This document shows, piece after piece, positions 46,276 to 54,812 of a stretch of DNA of 64,000 bases. Each line of letters opens with the position of its first letter. Within the stretch, counting starts at the first letter, position 1. Source of the stretch: Caulifigura coniformis (GTDB taxonomy: Bacteria; Planctomycetota; Planctomycetia; Planctomycetales; Planctomycetaceae); the NCBI RefSeq assembly GCF_007745175.1, contig NZ_CP036271.1:4538314-4602313 (forward strand). The letters are read 5' to 3'. The notes beneath the pieces were generated by a model. That model had not been told where the DNA came from and searched no databases. It was given only the letters and a program-made list of their open reading frames with translations. A program made the translations under genes and the position numbers.

Positions 46276-47295
46276 GTGCAGGTCTTCCTTCACGAATTCA
46301 TCACGAGCGGGGCGCTGAATGGCCAACCCCTTCCCGACTCGCTGCTGCGCGAAGGGGCCGCCATGCATCGGGCGGTCGCGAAGAGCCTGCTCGCAATTGA
46401 AGGGGTCGAGGTCGTCACAACGCGCGATCACCGCATTGCGGCGCTCGATGTTCCCGGCCTGTCGGAGCGGGCCGTTTCTGATCCGGGCGAGGAAGCGAAC
46501 GAGTTCCGCTCCCTCAGCGCCGGTTCGGCCAAGACGCTGATCATCGCTCCGGAGATCAACGGCGAACTGGGGCGACGCGTTTCCCTCGCGATTGAAATCG
46601 CCGGCCCTGAGCGGGTCTTGAACGCCCCTGCACTCGTTGTGGCCGCTTCTGACAAGTGGGAGACCTTCCTCCGGCTTCGGGCGGCGGGAGTGCCGACCAT
46701 CGAGACCCGACTCGGATCGAGTGGGGCGGCCCCCGGGTGGGATCGCCCGGTGGTCAAGCCCCGCGACGGGGCGGGGTCACAGTCGGTCCGTCGGCTTGCG
46801 AACATGGCGCCAGCGCCGGGCGACACGCCGTCATTCGATGGTCAGTCGATCATTCAGCCGTTTGTGGAAGGGCGATGGATGTCGTGCACAGCGCTGTTCC
46901 GTCCGGACGGCGGTGTCGACTTGTTACCCCCCGCGGAACAAGGGATCGCCAATGACGGGACCTTCTCTTACCTGGGCGGATCCATTCCAGCCCGTTGTGA
47001 AGCGTCTCGCCTTCACGAACTGGCCCTGCGGGCGATCCGGGCCGTCGCCGGCGATGGGGCGAGGCCCGTCGGTGGTGTCGGTGTCGACTTCGTGGAGAAC
47101 GCGAAGGACGGCGAGCTGCTCGTCTGCGAGGTGAATCCTCGTTTCACCACGAGCTTCGTCGCCGCCGTTGAACTGGCGGAGACGAACCTTCTGGCCGGGC
47201 TGCTGGCGACAGGCGTCCCCTCTCCGCGCTGGAAACCGGGACGGCTGGAATTCGACGCCTCCGGGCACGTGCGGCGCCCGCGGTCCGTTCGTTAA
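46276..47295 (+). CDS. ATP-grasp ligase, MfnD (tyramine--glutamate ligase)-like
   Basis: A 339-residue ATP-grasp enzyme that should join a carboxylate to an amine via acyl phosphate. Conserved pieces are the VVVAASDKWETF helix, the ATP-binding Lys in RPVVKPRDGAGSQSVRRL, the SIIQPFVEGRWMSCTALF strand, and the metal-binding GVGVDFVENAKDGELLVCEVNPRFTTSF (E-x-N-P-R). The next gene belongs to the methanofuran-synthesis kinase family, so it most resembles the ligase that builds the tyramine-glutamate part of methanofuran. Known planctomycetes carry this pathway. It starts with GTG and heads a three-gene operon with 10-base and ATGA spacings. Confidence 0.78.
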   Translation: MQVFLHEFITSGALNGQPLPDSLLREGAAMHRAVAKSLLAIEGVEVVTTRDHRIAALDVPGLSERAVSDPGEEANEFRSLSAGSAKTLIIAPEINGELGRRVSLAIEIAGPERVLNAPALVVAASDKWETFLRLRAAGVPTIETRLGSSGAAPGWDRPVVKPRDGAGSQSVRRLANMAPAPGDTPSFDGQSIIQPFVEGRWMSCTALFRPDGGVDLLPPAEQGIANDGTFSYLGGSIPARCEASRLHELALRAIRAVAGDGARPVGGVGVDFVENAKDGELLVCEVNPRFTTSFVAAVELAETNLLAGLLATGVPSPRWKPGRLEFDASGHVRRPRSVR

Positions 47296-47305
47296 GGTCC
47301 AAAGA

Positions 47306-48319
47306 ATGAACGTACTCGGCTGGGACATCGGCGGCGCAAACCTCAAGGCGTCCAACGGCACAACGAAGTCCGTTGAGGCCTCATTTCCACTCTGGAAGCA
47401 ACCGGAGGAACTGACGGCCGCCATCGGCGAGCTTGCCGGGGAGTTTGATGCGGCCGACCTGTGGGTCATCACGATGACCGGCGAGCTTGCGGACTGCTTC
47501 GCCTCCAAGCGAGAAGGAGTGGACCGGATCCTGAATGCGGCACGCGAGGCCAGCCACGGGATTCCGATCCTCGTGTGGACCACGGCGGGTGAGTTTGTGC
47601 CGGTCGACGAAGCGATGGACTGGCCGCTGCTGACGGCCGCTTCGAACTGGCTGGCGCTTGCCACCTGGGCGGGCCGAATGGTTCCCGAAGGGAACGCACT
47701 GGTCGTGGATACGGGCTCGACGACGACCGACATCATTCCACTACTCAATGGCTTCCCCGATCCCCAGGGCCGGACGGACGTCGACCGGCTTCAATCGGGC
47801 GAACTCGTCTACACCGGCTGGAAACGAACACCGCTTGCTGCGATCGCGGCTGAGGTGACTTTCCGCGGTCGCCGAACCCCTCTCGCGGCCGAACTCTTTG
47901 CGACGACGTGGGACATCCACCTGCTGACGGGCGCCGTCCCCCCAAGCAGCGACGGGGACACGGCCAACGGAAGGCCTGCGGGAATCGACGAGGCGTGGGA
48001 CCGGCTGTCGCGGATGTTGTGCTGTGATCGCGACGAGATGACTCTCGATGAGGCCCGCGTGATCGCCGGCGAACTGGCGGACCGCCAGACCGCGCAAATC
48101 GCCAGGAGCATTGATGAGGTGGTCGGGCGCATGCAGGGCCCCTGCCCCACGGTGATCGTTTCCGGTTCCGGAGCGTTCCTGGCCCGGTGGGCGGTCTCCA
48201 GTTCCGTGCGGGGGGCGGCGGCCGAAATCCACTCGCTGAACGCGATGCTCGGCGATCGCCATGCCACCGCCGCGTGTGCATTCGCACTGGCCCGGCTCGC
48301 TGCGGAAAGAATCCAATGA
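47306..48319 (+). CDS. H4MPT-linked C1 pathway protein, MfnF-like (hydantoinase/ASKHA fold)
   Basis: A 337-residue protein of the hydantoinase/oxoprolinase-like ASKHA superfamily. The opening NVLGWDIGGANLKASNG is the phosphate-1 motif; LVVDTGSTTTDIIPLLNG is phosphate-2, with the T-T-T-D variation typical of this family; VIVSGSGAFLARW is the adenosine motif. In archaea the relative MfnF couples a furan unit to a tyramine derivative in methanofuran assembly. Bacterial members are found only alongside tetrahydromethanopterin genes. Its place directly after the ATP-grasp ligase supports that call; its precise step here is inference. Confidence 0.82.
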   Translation: MNVLGWDIGGANLKASNGTTKSVEASFPLWKQPEELTAAIGELAGEFDAADLWVITMTGELADCFASKREGVDRILNAAREASHGIPILVWTTAGEFVPVDEAMDWPLLTAASNWLALATWAGRMVPEGNALVVDTGSTTTDIIPLLNGFPDPQGRTDVDRLQSGELVYTGWKRTPLAAIAAEVTFRGRRTPLAAELFATTWDIHLLTGAVPPSSDGDTANGRPAGIDEAWDRLSRMLCCDRDEMTLDEARVIAGELADRQTAQIARSIDEVVGRMQGPCPTVIVSGSGAFLARWAVSSSVRGAAAEIHSLNAMLGDRHATAACAFALARLAAERIQ

Positions 48320-49128
48320 CAGAAGATCCCACGGTCGGGCCTGAATTTTTTGCCTCACTGGGCGAGGCTGTCGAGCCGACGTTTATTCGGCGGGCCGAGC
48401 ACTTCGACGCTCTCCCCTCGACCAACGACCGGGCCCTGGAGATCGCGGCGTCGCTTCCGGCGAGCGCCGTTCCGCTGCTGATCCTCGCCGACCGGCAGAC
48501 GGCCGGTCGCGGGCGCGGGCGGAACAAATGGTTTGCGTCGGAAGGGGTACTGACGTTCTCGATCGTGCTCGAGCCCGAAACGTGGAAGATCCCTCCGGAG
48601 CTGTGGCCACGACTCTCCGTGGCTGTTGGAGGGGCCGTTGCGTCGGCACTCGCGAAATCGACGGGTCCGGACCGGCCACTGCTGAAATGGCCGAATGACG
48701 TGTGGATTCGCGACCGCAAAGTCTGCGGGATCCTGATCGAAACGAGTCCTGCTGCGCCGCGGCGGCTGGTTGTGGGAATCGGGATCAACGTGTCGAACGA
48801 GTTCGTCGGCGCGCCGGCCGACGTCGCCACCCGGGGCATCGCACTGAGCCAGGTGTCCGTCGCGGCGGTTCCCGACAGGTTTTCTGTTCTGCACGACGTG
48901 CTGCAGCAGCTCGACGGAGATTTCCGGCTGCTCGGGGAGGGCGCTGCGGAACTGATCGAACGCTGGCGAAAGATCTGTGCCCTGACCGGCCGCATGGTGG
49001 CGATCGGCGAAGTCGACCGCGTGGTGAGCGGCGTGTGCGCGGGGCTGGAAGATGATGCCAGCCTGCTCATCCGCACAGAGTGGGGGCCGCAGCGGTGTTA
49101 TGCAGGGACCGTCACCGTGATGGATTGA
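48316..49128 (+). CDS. birA: Biotin--[acetyl-CoA-carboxylase] ligase
   Basis: A 270-residue enzyme that attaches biotin to carboxylase domains such as that of pyruvate carboxylase at 20 kb. Motifs are FDALPSTNDRALEIAA, the biotinyl-AMP loop QTAGRGRGRNKW, LLKWPNDVWIRDRKVCGILIE, and GIGINVSNEF. The N-terminal DNA-binding helix-turn-helix of E. coli BirA is absent, so it is a pure ligase, not a repressor. The C-terminal SH3-like domain is present. It begins by ATGA overlap with the MfnF-like gene and is thus translationally coupled to a C1 cofactor operon, which is unusual company. Confidence 0.95.
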   Translation: MTEDPTVGPEFFASLGEAVEPTFIRRAEHFDALPSTNDRALEIAASLPASAVPLLILADRQTAGRGRGRNKWFASEGVLTFSIVLEPETWKIPPELWPRLSVAVGGAVASALAKSTGPDRPLLKWPNDVWIRDRKVCGILIETSPAAPRRLVVGIGINVSNEFVGAPADVATRGIALSQVSVAAVPDRFSVLHDVLQQLDGDFRLLGEGAAELIERWRKICALTGRMVAIGEVDRVVSGVCAGLEDDASLLIRTEWGPQRCYAGTVTVMD

Positions 49129-49669
49129 GGGATCTCAGGCCGGGTCTGCACACCGGGAGGGCCGTTGCCAACAAGCAGGCCTCAATGAGGCTCGACGGGA
49201 GCCTGCCACCCGACACGAAAACACATCCCTGTTGCGCGCAGGCCCGATCGCGACGGAACCCCTTTCTCCTGTGTGGCTTCGATTCTCCGCGGTGAGCTGC
49301 GTGGCACAACTGGACACAGCCCCTCCCGCACACGCCGCGCAACCGCGCCTGAAGGGTGGAGGGAACAATAAATACAATCAGCCTTAGCCCGTCACACAAC
49401 ACCGCCTCACCGGCCGAGTCTTACAAACGTCCGGTTCCCGGACGCCGCGCCACGCTTCGGCGGAACTTCGCGGGGAAGAAGAGGGCAAGAATAGCCATTC
49501 GCCCCCCGACCCCGTTCGTCTTGGTTGGTTGCCCGCCGCCTCCCTCACGAATGCCCCTCGGGCATTGGAAAACACCGGGCGTTCGAACGCGCGCGGGCAC
49601 TGGCAACAAGTGCAGGAGTGACAGGCCTTCGCCCTCCCGGAGACGGCCGTCAGAATTTGAGAACGCCTT
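49129..49669. other. Gene-poor spacer
   Basis: About 540 bases between birA and the AAA ATPase stop. Short open frames on both strands have no domain and an odd composition. No repeat or RNA is recognised. Confidence 0.45.
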
Positions 49670-50644
49670 TCAGGATTCCTCTTCGTCCTCGAAGTCTTCG
49701 TCTTCTCCCTCGTCGTCCCGGTCGGGATGCAGCGGATCGTCGGGATCGAAGAAGAAGTCGCCGAGGCCCATTGGCACGGCGTTGCCTCCGAGGGACCGCT
49801 GCTTGCGTTCCGCCAGTGTCTGGAGGTCGAGCGCCTCATCGCCGAGGCAATTCTTGAGCGCCTCCCGCCAGGCTTTGTCCTTTCCGAGCGGATGCTTCTG
49901 ATCCTGCGACAGCCGCTTGAGGGCATACCGCAGCACGTTGATGCCGTCGCGCGTCGAGAAATCGAGCTTCAACTGGTGCGACTGCTGAAGGAACTCGACC
50001 GTGAGGTTGAGCATCTCCGGTTCGGCGAACGGCAGGTGATAGTGCAGGATGGCCAATTCGTCCTGGCGATCGGGATATCCAAGTGTGAGAGTCGGCTGAA
50101 GGCGGGAGAGGATGTAGTCGGGGATTTCGTAGGTCGAATCGTCGTCGTTCATCGTGACGGCGCAGCGGAAATCGGGGTGCGCCTTGATCGTGATCCCGGC
50201 CACGATCGACTCGACGTACCGGCGGTGATCGAGAAGCGGGGCGAGACTTGCCCACGACTTTTCGTTCATCCGATTGCCCTCATCGAGCACGCAGACGCCG
50301 CCGGTGATCATTGCCGTGACCAGCGGAGAGGCCTGGTACTGGATCTTCCCGCTTTCCGCGAGGACGGGGGTGACGAGCAGGTCTTCCGGACGGGTATCGG
50401 AGGTGCACTGATAGACGTAGAGCGGCTGTTGCCTGATCCTGGCCCCGGACATCGCGAGCGTCGTTTTTCCGATTCCCGGCGGGCCGACCAGGCGTGGCGT
50501 CAGCGGGAGATCGCGGGGATCGACGACGAGCCAGCAGGCGAGGAGCTGGGTGACAATCTCGCGCTGACCGATCCATTCCCCCTCGGACGTATCCGCGTGC
50601 CCCAGATGCAGGCGGATTCCTTCGATTTCAACCGATTTTTCCAT
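49670..50644 (-). CDS. MoxR-like AAA ATPase with acidic tail
   Basis: A 324-residue AAA+ ATPase of the MoxR/dynein-related type, which remodels other proteins, often with a VWA-domain partner. Walker A is [15 protein letters not shown], Walker B is [15 protein letters not shown], and the sensor region is [24 protein letters not shown] with an Arg finger. The start at 50644 removes a basic, clearly untranslated upstream stretch. The last 30 residues are almost all Asp and Glu ([17 protein letters not shown]). No VWA gene is in sight, so its client is unknown. Confidence 0.88.
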   Translation of the reverse strand: MEKSVEIEGIRLHLGHADTSEGEWIGQREIVTQLLACWLVVDPRDLPLTPRLVGPPGIGKTTLAMSGARIRQQPLYVYQCTSDTRPEDLLVTPVLAESGKIQYQASPLVTAMITGGVCVLDEGNRMNEKSWASLAPLLDHRRYVESIVAGITIKAHPDFRCAVTMNDDDSTYEIPDYILSRLQPTLTLGYPDRQDELAILHYHLPFAEPEMLNLTVEFLQQSHQLKLDFSTRDGINVLRYALKRLSQDQKHPLGKDKAWREALKNCLGDEALDLQTLAERKQRSLGGNAVPMGLGDFFFDPDDPLHPDRDDEGEDEDFEDEEES

Positions 50645-50929
50645 GACTCTCCGGCGCCTCGTCCGACGTTTCTGTCCGTGAAGAAGCGACATCGTAACGC
50701 CCCCCGGTGACGGAAACAGGAGTGAGCCGGTTTCGGAAGACGAGATCGGGGTGATGACGCCTGTGGCGGTCGATCGGTCCCCTCCTCCGTTCGGGAAAAA
50801 TGGCGGTTGGGAAGAACATCGGCGAGAAGAGCCGGGACCGAACCGGAAGATGGAATGGGTGTCTTGCTCAGAACCCCGGAATGACTAGACTGACGCACCG
50901 CCGCCGGGAGACTGGAGGCGACCACTTCG

Positions 50930-51016
50930 GGAGAGGTGGCAGAGTGGCCGAACGCGCCGGTTTCGAAAACCGGTATACCTTCACGGGTATCGGGGGTTCG
51001 AATCCCCCCCTCTCCG
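50930..51016 (+). tRNA. tRNA-Ser(CGA)
   Basis: An 87-base tRNA with a perfect acceptor stem (GGAGAGG / CCTCTCC) and a five-base anticodon stem ccggt/accgg enclosing the loop TTCGAAA, so the anticodon is CGA (reads UCG, serine). The long variable arm (about 17 bases) is as expected for serine, and the T-arm is gggggttcgaatccccc. The 3' CCA is not encoded (g then ctt). Confidence 0.96.
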
Positions 51017-51036
51017 CTTCTGAACTTGGCCGGTCC

Positions 51037-51063
51037 GCAACTCATTTCACATCAATGAGTTGC
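51037..51063. repeat. Perfect 10-base inverted repeat after the tRNA
   Basis: gcaactcatt / aatgagttgc are separated by 7 bases and start 21 bases past tRNA-Ser. It has no T-run, so it is a processing or partial terminator candidate, or the edge of the inserted remnant. Confidence 0.55.
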
Positions 51064-51245
51064 AACCAGGCTTCTGTATGACGCCGGGGCTAGCGGCATT
51101 CCAATGTCATTCGCGGTCAGATGGGCCTGACCAGCTTGTGCAGGAGCGAGTCTTCCCAGGGCATCTCGGGTTGTGCACAGCGAATTGGTGAGCCCGGCCT
51201 GGCGGAACATTCTTCATCAGTCTGACGTAGCCCACGCAACCGCCT

Positions 51246-51503
51246 TCATGGCCGCTTTGGCCGGTTTGAGGTGACTGTGGTTGCCAATCGCCCCGTTGAA
51301 CCGAACACACGGAGGCGGATCAGGCCATGGCTGAAGTCGATGTGTGACCATCGCAGCAGGCGTCGCTCTGAGATTCGAAGCCCCGTGTGTGCAAGCGCTA
51401 CGACGATCGCGTACAGCCAATGGTACGCCGGATTCTGGCGGCACCGACGGAAGATCCATTTGATGTCGTGCCTCGTGTAACAATGCGTTCTCGGTTCCGA
51501 CAC
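51246..51503 (-). pseudogene. Tyrosine recombinase (integrase) remnant
   Basis: An 85-codon frame reads YTRHDIKWIFRRCRQNPAYHWLYAIVVALAHTGLRISERRLLRWSHIDF, then HGLIRL. This matches the start of the catalytic domain of phage/XerC-type tyrosine recombinases: the first catalytic Arg is in TGLRISE, followed by LLRWSxIDF. The frame is closed upstream by TGA and runs out into unrelated codons downstream, with the rest of the enzyme, including the second Arg, the His residues and the Tyr, missing. It is a broken fragment, not an active enzyme. It lies about 230 bases beyond tRNA-Ser, a usual integration target. Confidence 0.8.
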
Positions 51504-51691
51504 CCGCTGGGAGCGGGTCCTCCGTCAGAAGTACTGGTTCGATGCGCTGGACAACGCCTGCGTGGCCGGACATGCGGCCGGTGTGCGGCTCAACCAGGAG
51601 CACAATGTGTCTGCACCGCCAATCCGGCCCTACGGCGGAATCACTCCGTCAGTTAAAGCATGGATGCTCGAAATGCCCCTCAAACGACGGG

Positions 51692-53104
51692 CTACTGCGG
51701 CGAGCTTCGTCCACGAGCCGCTGAGAGTTTGACTCGGAGCGTCTTCGGATCAAGTCCCAGAACTCGCGCTGCAGCCGCATGATTCTGGCGACAGCGGGCT
51801 AGAGTGAGATCGAACAGCATTGGCTCGACTTCACTCAGCAACGCGTCGTGGAGCTTTGCTCGATCAGTGAGAGGATCGAGATTCTCCAGTTGCCGATCAA
51901 TCCAGCGGCTGATCGGACCGTGGAGGTCATCGACCGCGTTTCCGGACGGACTTCTGGTCAACGGGGCCGGCAGATGCTCGACGGCGATGGCCGATCCTCG
52001 CGCCGCGATTGCAGCATGCTCGACGGCATTCCGAAGCTCACGGATGTTGCCCTGCCAGGGTCGAGATTCAAGTTCGGCCAAGGCGGTCGTCGTGAACCCG
52101 GGAGACCGCGTCACACTCGCGACTCGCTGCAGGAAGTGCTGGGCGAGATCGGGAATATCGTCGCGTCGTTCGCGAAGCGGCGGCAGTTCGATGTGGTATG
52201 CACTGAGCCGGTAGAACAGGTCTTCGCGGAACTGTCCTTTGGCGATCAGGCCGGGAATGGATTTGTTCGTCGCGGCGATGAATCGCACGTCAATGGGGCG
52301 GGGCTTGTCTTCACCGACGCGCGTCACTTCCTTCTGCTCGATCGCGCGGAGCAGCTTCACCTGCAGCGAATCCGGAATATCCCCCAGCTCGTCGAGCAGA
52401 ACGGTGCCGCCAGCGGCCTGCTCGAACAGTCCGGAACGATCCACCTCGGCGCCAGTGAATGCCCCGCGCACATGGCCGAACAGCTCACTCTCGATCAGGT
52501 TGGGGCTGAGCGCGGCAAGGAATACCGGAAGGAAACGCTTGTCGTGACGATTACTGTAGCGGTGAATCGCCCTCGCCATGACTTCCTTCCCCGTCCCGCT
52601 TTCGCCCGTCAGCAGGACTGGAATGTCGCTGGCGGCGACCAGCGCGATCCGGTTGAAGATGCGCTGGATCTGTGGGCATCGACCGACAACAACCGGCGAA
52701 CTCCCACGATCCGGCGCTTCGTTCTCTTCTTTCGACTGAAACCGGTGGCTGTCGAACGCCCGCTGCAGCACCGATTTGAGGTCCTTCAGAGAGAATGGCT
52801 TGACCAGGTACTCGAACACTCCTTCGCGAACCGCGGCAACGGCTGTGTCGAGCGTTCCGAATGCCGTCATCACGATGATCGGCACCTCGGGCGCCGATGC
52901 CCGGAACTGCGAGATCGCGGTCAGCCCATCAATGCCCGGAAGGCGGATGTCGAGGAGAATCACATCGAACGGCGTGTCGACGGCCAGTTCCAGTCCGTGC
53001 TCAGCGGAGCCCGCAACCGCCACATCGTGTCCCGCCTGCTCCAGGAAGGCACGCAGGCTCTCGCAGTGTCGCACTTCGTCGTCGATAACCAGGATCGATG
53101 CCAT
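51692..53104 (-). CDS. Sigma-54-dependent response regulator (NtrC family)
   Basis: A 470-residue transcription activator for sigma-54 RNA polymerase. The receiver domain, about 1-120, has ILVIDDEVRHCES, DVILLDIRLPGIDG with the phosphorylatable Asp, PIIVMTAFG and YLVKPFS. The AAA+ domain, about 140-380, has GESGTGKEVMARAIHR, VRGAFTGAE (the sigma-54 contact loop) and GGTVLLDELGDIPDSLQ. The Fis-type helix-turn-helix at the end is RCRQNHAAAARVLGLDPKTLRVKLS. The histidine kinase gene lies two bases upstream. The PEP-CTERM gene divergent from this pair has a near-consensus sigma-54 promoter, making it a strong candidate target. Confidence 0.96.
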   Translation of the reverse strand: MASILVIDDEVRHCESLRAFLEQAGHDVAVAGSAEHGLELAVDTPFDVILLDIRLPGIDGLTAISQFRASAPEVPIIVMTAFGTLDTAVAAVREGVFEYLVKPFSLKDLKSVLQRAFDSHRFQSKEENEAPDRGSSPVVVGRCPQIQRIFNRIALVAASDIPVLLTGESGTGKEVMARAIHRYSNRHDKRFLPVFLAALSPNLIESELFGHVRGAFTGAEVDRSGLFEQAAGGTVLLDELGDIPDSLQVKLLRAIEQKEVTRVGEDKPRPIDVRFIAATNKSIPGLIAKGQFREDLFYRLSAYHIELPPLRERRDDIPDLAQHFLQRVASVTRSPGFTTTALAELESRPWQGNIRELRNAVEHAAIAARGSAIAVEHLPAPLTRSPSGNAVDDLHGPISRWIDRQLENLDPLTDRAKLHDALLSEVEPMLFDLTLARCRQNHAAAARVLGLDPKTLRVKLSAARGRSSPQ

Positions 53105-53106
53105 GA

Positions 53107-54522
53107 CTAGGTCGCCGCCAGGGCGGGTTGGGGAGAGCCGGAAGGGCGCGGGGTTTCTCGACACGGAACACGGATGCTGAAAACGGTCCGATCCGAATCC
53201 CTGGTCCACGTGACATCACCGCCTGCGTTTCTGGCGGCCTGCCGGACCTGGACCAGGCCGAGCCCGATCCCGTCTGGCTTCGTGGTGACGAACGGCTCGA
53301 AGATCTGTTCGGCGACCGTCGATTCGGGGCCACACCCCGAATCACTGACCTGGATCTCGATGAATCCCGACGTCGAAGTCAGCGACAACGTAATCTCGCC
53401 GCGCCGTCCGATGGCTTCAACTCCGTTGAGGCATAGGTTCACGATCGCTGCATGCATGGATTCGGCGTCGTGGATCGTCTCATCCGCTCCGCAATGGAAG
53501 TTCTCTCGCAATCTGATCTCCGCATGGCGGCAGACCGGATCCACCATGTCGACGACGTTCTTCAGAATCGTGCCGATCGGGAGCGACGACGTCTCCAGGT
53601 TCATAGGCTTCTTTCCGAGCGAAAGCAGGCGGCGGACGAGCGTCTCGGTGACGGCGAGCTGGTCGTGGGCGTTTCGCAGCATGCGGGCGGGCCCCTCGGG
53701 AGACTCATACGATTCCTGGAAGACTTCCAGCGACAGTCTGGCCGCGTGGATTCCGTTTCGCAGTTCGTGCGCGACGCCGCCGGCGACCTGGGAGTGAAGG
53801 CGGTCACGCTCCGTTTGCGCAACCAGGCGCTTCATGGAATCCAGGTCCGATGACATGACGTTCACCGATCGTGCCAGGCGGCTGATCTCATCATTCCCCC
53901 GCTCGTCGGCCATCTGCCGATGGTCTCCTGCGGCAATGCGGCGAACCTGTTGTTCAATACGGACGACGCGCCGGCTGAGCCGGCTGCTGTACACAGCCGC
54001 AGCCGCGATCAGGGCGGTGCAGATCGCGAGCGACAGCCAGGCGGACTTGCGGAACGCGCCGGTGATCGTCGCGGCGATCGATTGGTAGGGCTCGAGGCAC
54101 ACGAGGTAAGAGCCATCGGGCCAGCCCGGCACCGCCAGCGGAATCACGTAGTACCAGTGACCTTCGAGCCCCATCAGGACCTCGTCGTATCCGGCGCTGG
54201 TCCGCGAGGCAGGTGGCAGAGTCGTCGCGATCTCCTCCTGCCGCGGCAGCATTGCGATCGTTCCAGTGCGCAGTTCGTGATCGGCCACGATGACGAAGTG
54301 CCAGCCGTCATTGTCTTTCTGCGCGGCGCTGAGCACGTCCGGAATTCGCTCAGGTGGGGCGTTCGCAAGCTGGTCGGCGACCGCGATGTAGGCCCGAACG
54401 GCCCGGTCGCCGGCAAGCTTCACCTGCAGGGCGGCGCGGTCGAAGGTCACAACGAAGACGAGGATCGCTGCGAAGACGACAAGCGGCAGCAGCATCTGGT
54501 TACGGAGTGACCATGTCATCAT
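53107..54522 (-). CDS. Membrane sensor histidine kinase
   Basis: A 471-residue kinase paired with the NtrC-type regulator. Its layout is an N-terminal membrane helix (MLLPLVVFAAILVFVVTF), an extracytoplasmic sensor region of about 130 residues, a second helix near 175-195 (SAWLSLAICTALIAAAAVYSS), a HAMP linker, the dimerisation/phosphorylation helix with the His in VAGGVAHELRNGIHAARLSLEV, and the ATP-binding domain with N-box AAIVNLCLNGVEAI, G1 VSDSGCGPES and G2 GIGLGLVQVRQAARNAGG. The signal sensed is unknown. It is the first gene of its operon. Confidence 0.94.
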   Translation of the reverse strand: MMTWSLRNQMLLPLVVFAAILVFVVTFDRAALQVKLAGDRAVRAYIAVADQLANAPPERIPDVLSAAQKDNDGWHFVIVADHELRTGTIAMLPRQEEIATTLPPASRTSAGYDEVLMGLEGHWYYVIPLAVPGWPDGSYLVCLEPYQSIAATITGAFRKSAWLSLAICTALIAAAAVYSSRLSRRVVRIEQQVRRIAAGDHRQMADERGNDEISRLARSVNVMSSDLDSMKRLVAQTERDRLHSQVAGGVAHELRNGIHAARLSLEVFQESYESPEGPARMLRNAHDQLAVTETLVRRLLSLGKKPMNLETSSLPIGTILKNVVDMVDPVCRHAEIRLRENFHCGADETIHDAESMHAAIVNLCLNGVEAIGRRGEITLSLTSTSGFIEIQVSDSGCGPESTVAEQIFEPFVTTKPDGIGLGLVQVRQAARNAGGDVTWTRDSDRTVFSIRVPCRETPRPSGSPQPALAAT

Positions 54523-54682
54523 CGATCAGCTGTGCGATCGCGGGAGGAGGGGGAATTAAGGCCTTGATCGTGGGAAATATTCCCTCACCTCAGCGGAGCG
54601 AGGTCATGACCGGATTTGATCCAAGTCCACAAAGCAGGTCCTCCCTGCCACTTGCATAAACGGGAGTGCGATGCGGCCGTCC

Positions 54683-54698
54683 CGGCACGCCAATTGCT
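54683..54698 (+). promoter_or_regulatory. Sigma-54 promoter of the PEP-CTERM gene
   Basis: cggcacgccaattgct matches TGGCACG-N4-TTGC(A/T) at all but the first base. GG (54684) and GC (54696) have the required 12-base spacing. The predicted transcript start is near 54709, leaving a leader of about 105 bases before the ATG at 54813. A perfect palindrome (gggaaatattccc, 54572-54584) about 130 bases upstream could be the activator site. Both are read by eye. Confidence 0.72.
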
Positions 54699-54812
54699 TC
54701 AATGAGACTGAGACTCAATGTCGCCTTATTTTCGGGCCCTGCCGCTGGCCCCTCATAGGCTCTGAATTCGAGCCTTGGCAACCACTCCACGTGTTTTTAC
54801 GCAATTGGCACC

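Noticed and set aside
49384-49926. 180-codon open frame on the minus strand in the spacer after birA
   Set aside because: It overlaps the AAA ATPase gene in another frame, has no recognisable domain, and its Arg/Ser-rich composition is that of a shadow frame.
51217-51603. A longer intact integrase gene
   Set aside because: The recognisable recombinase sequence is limited to about 60 residues in one frame, closed upstream by TGA; the other frames give no catalytic motifs.
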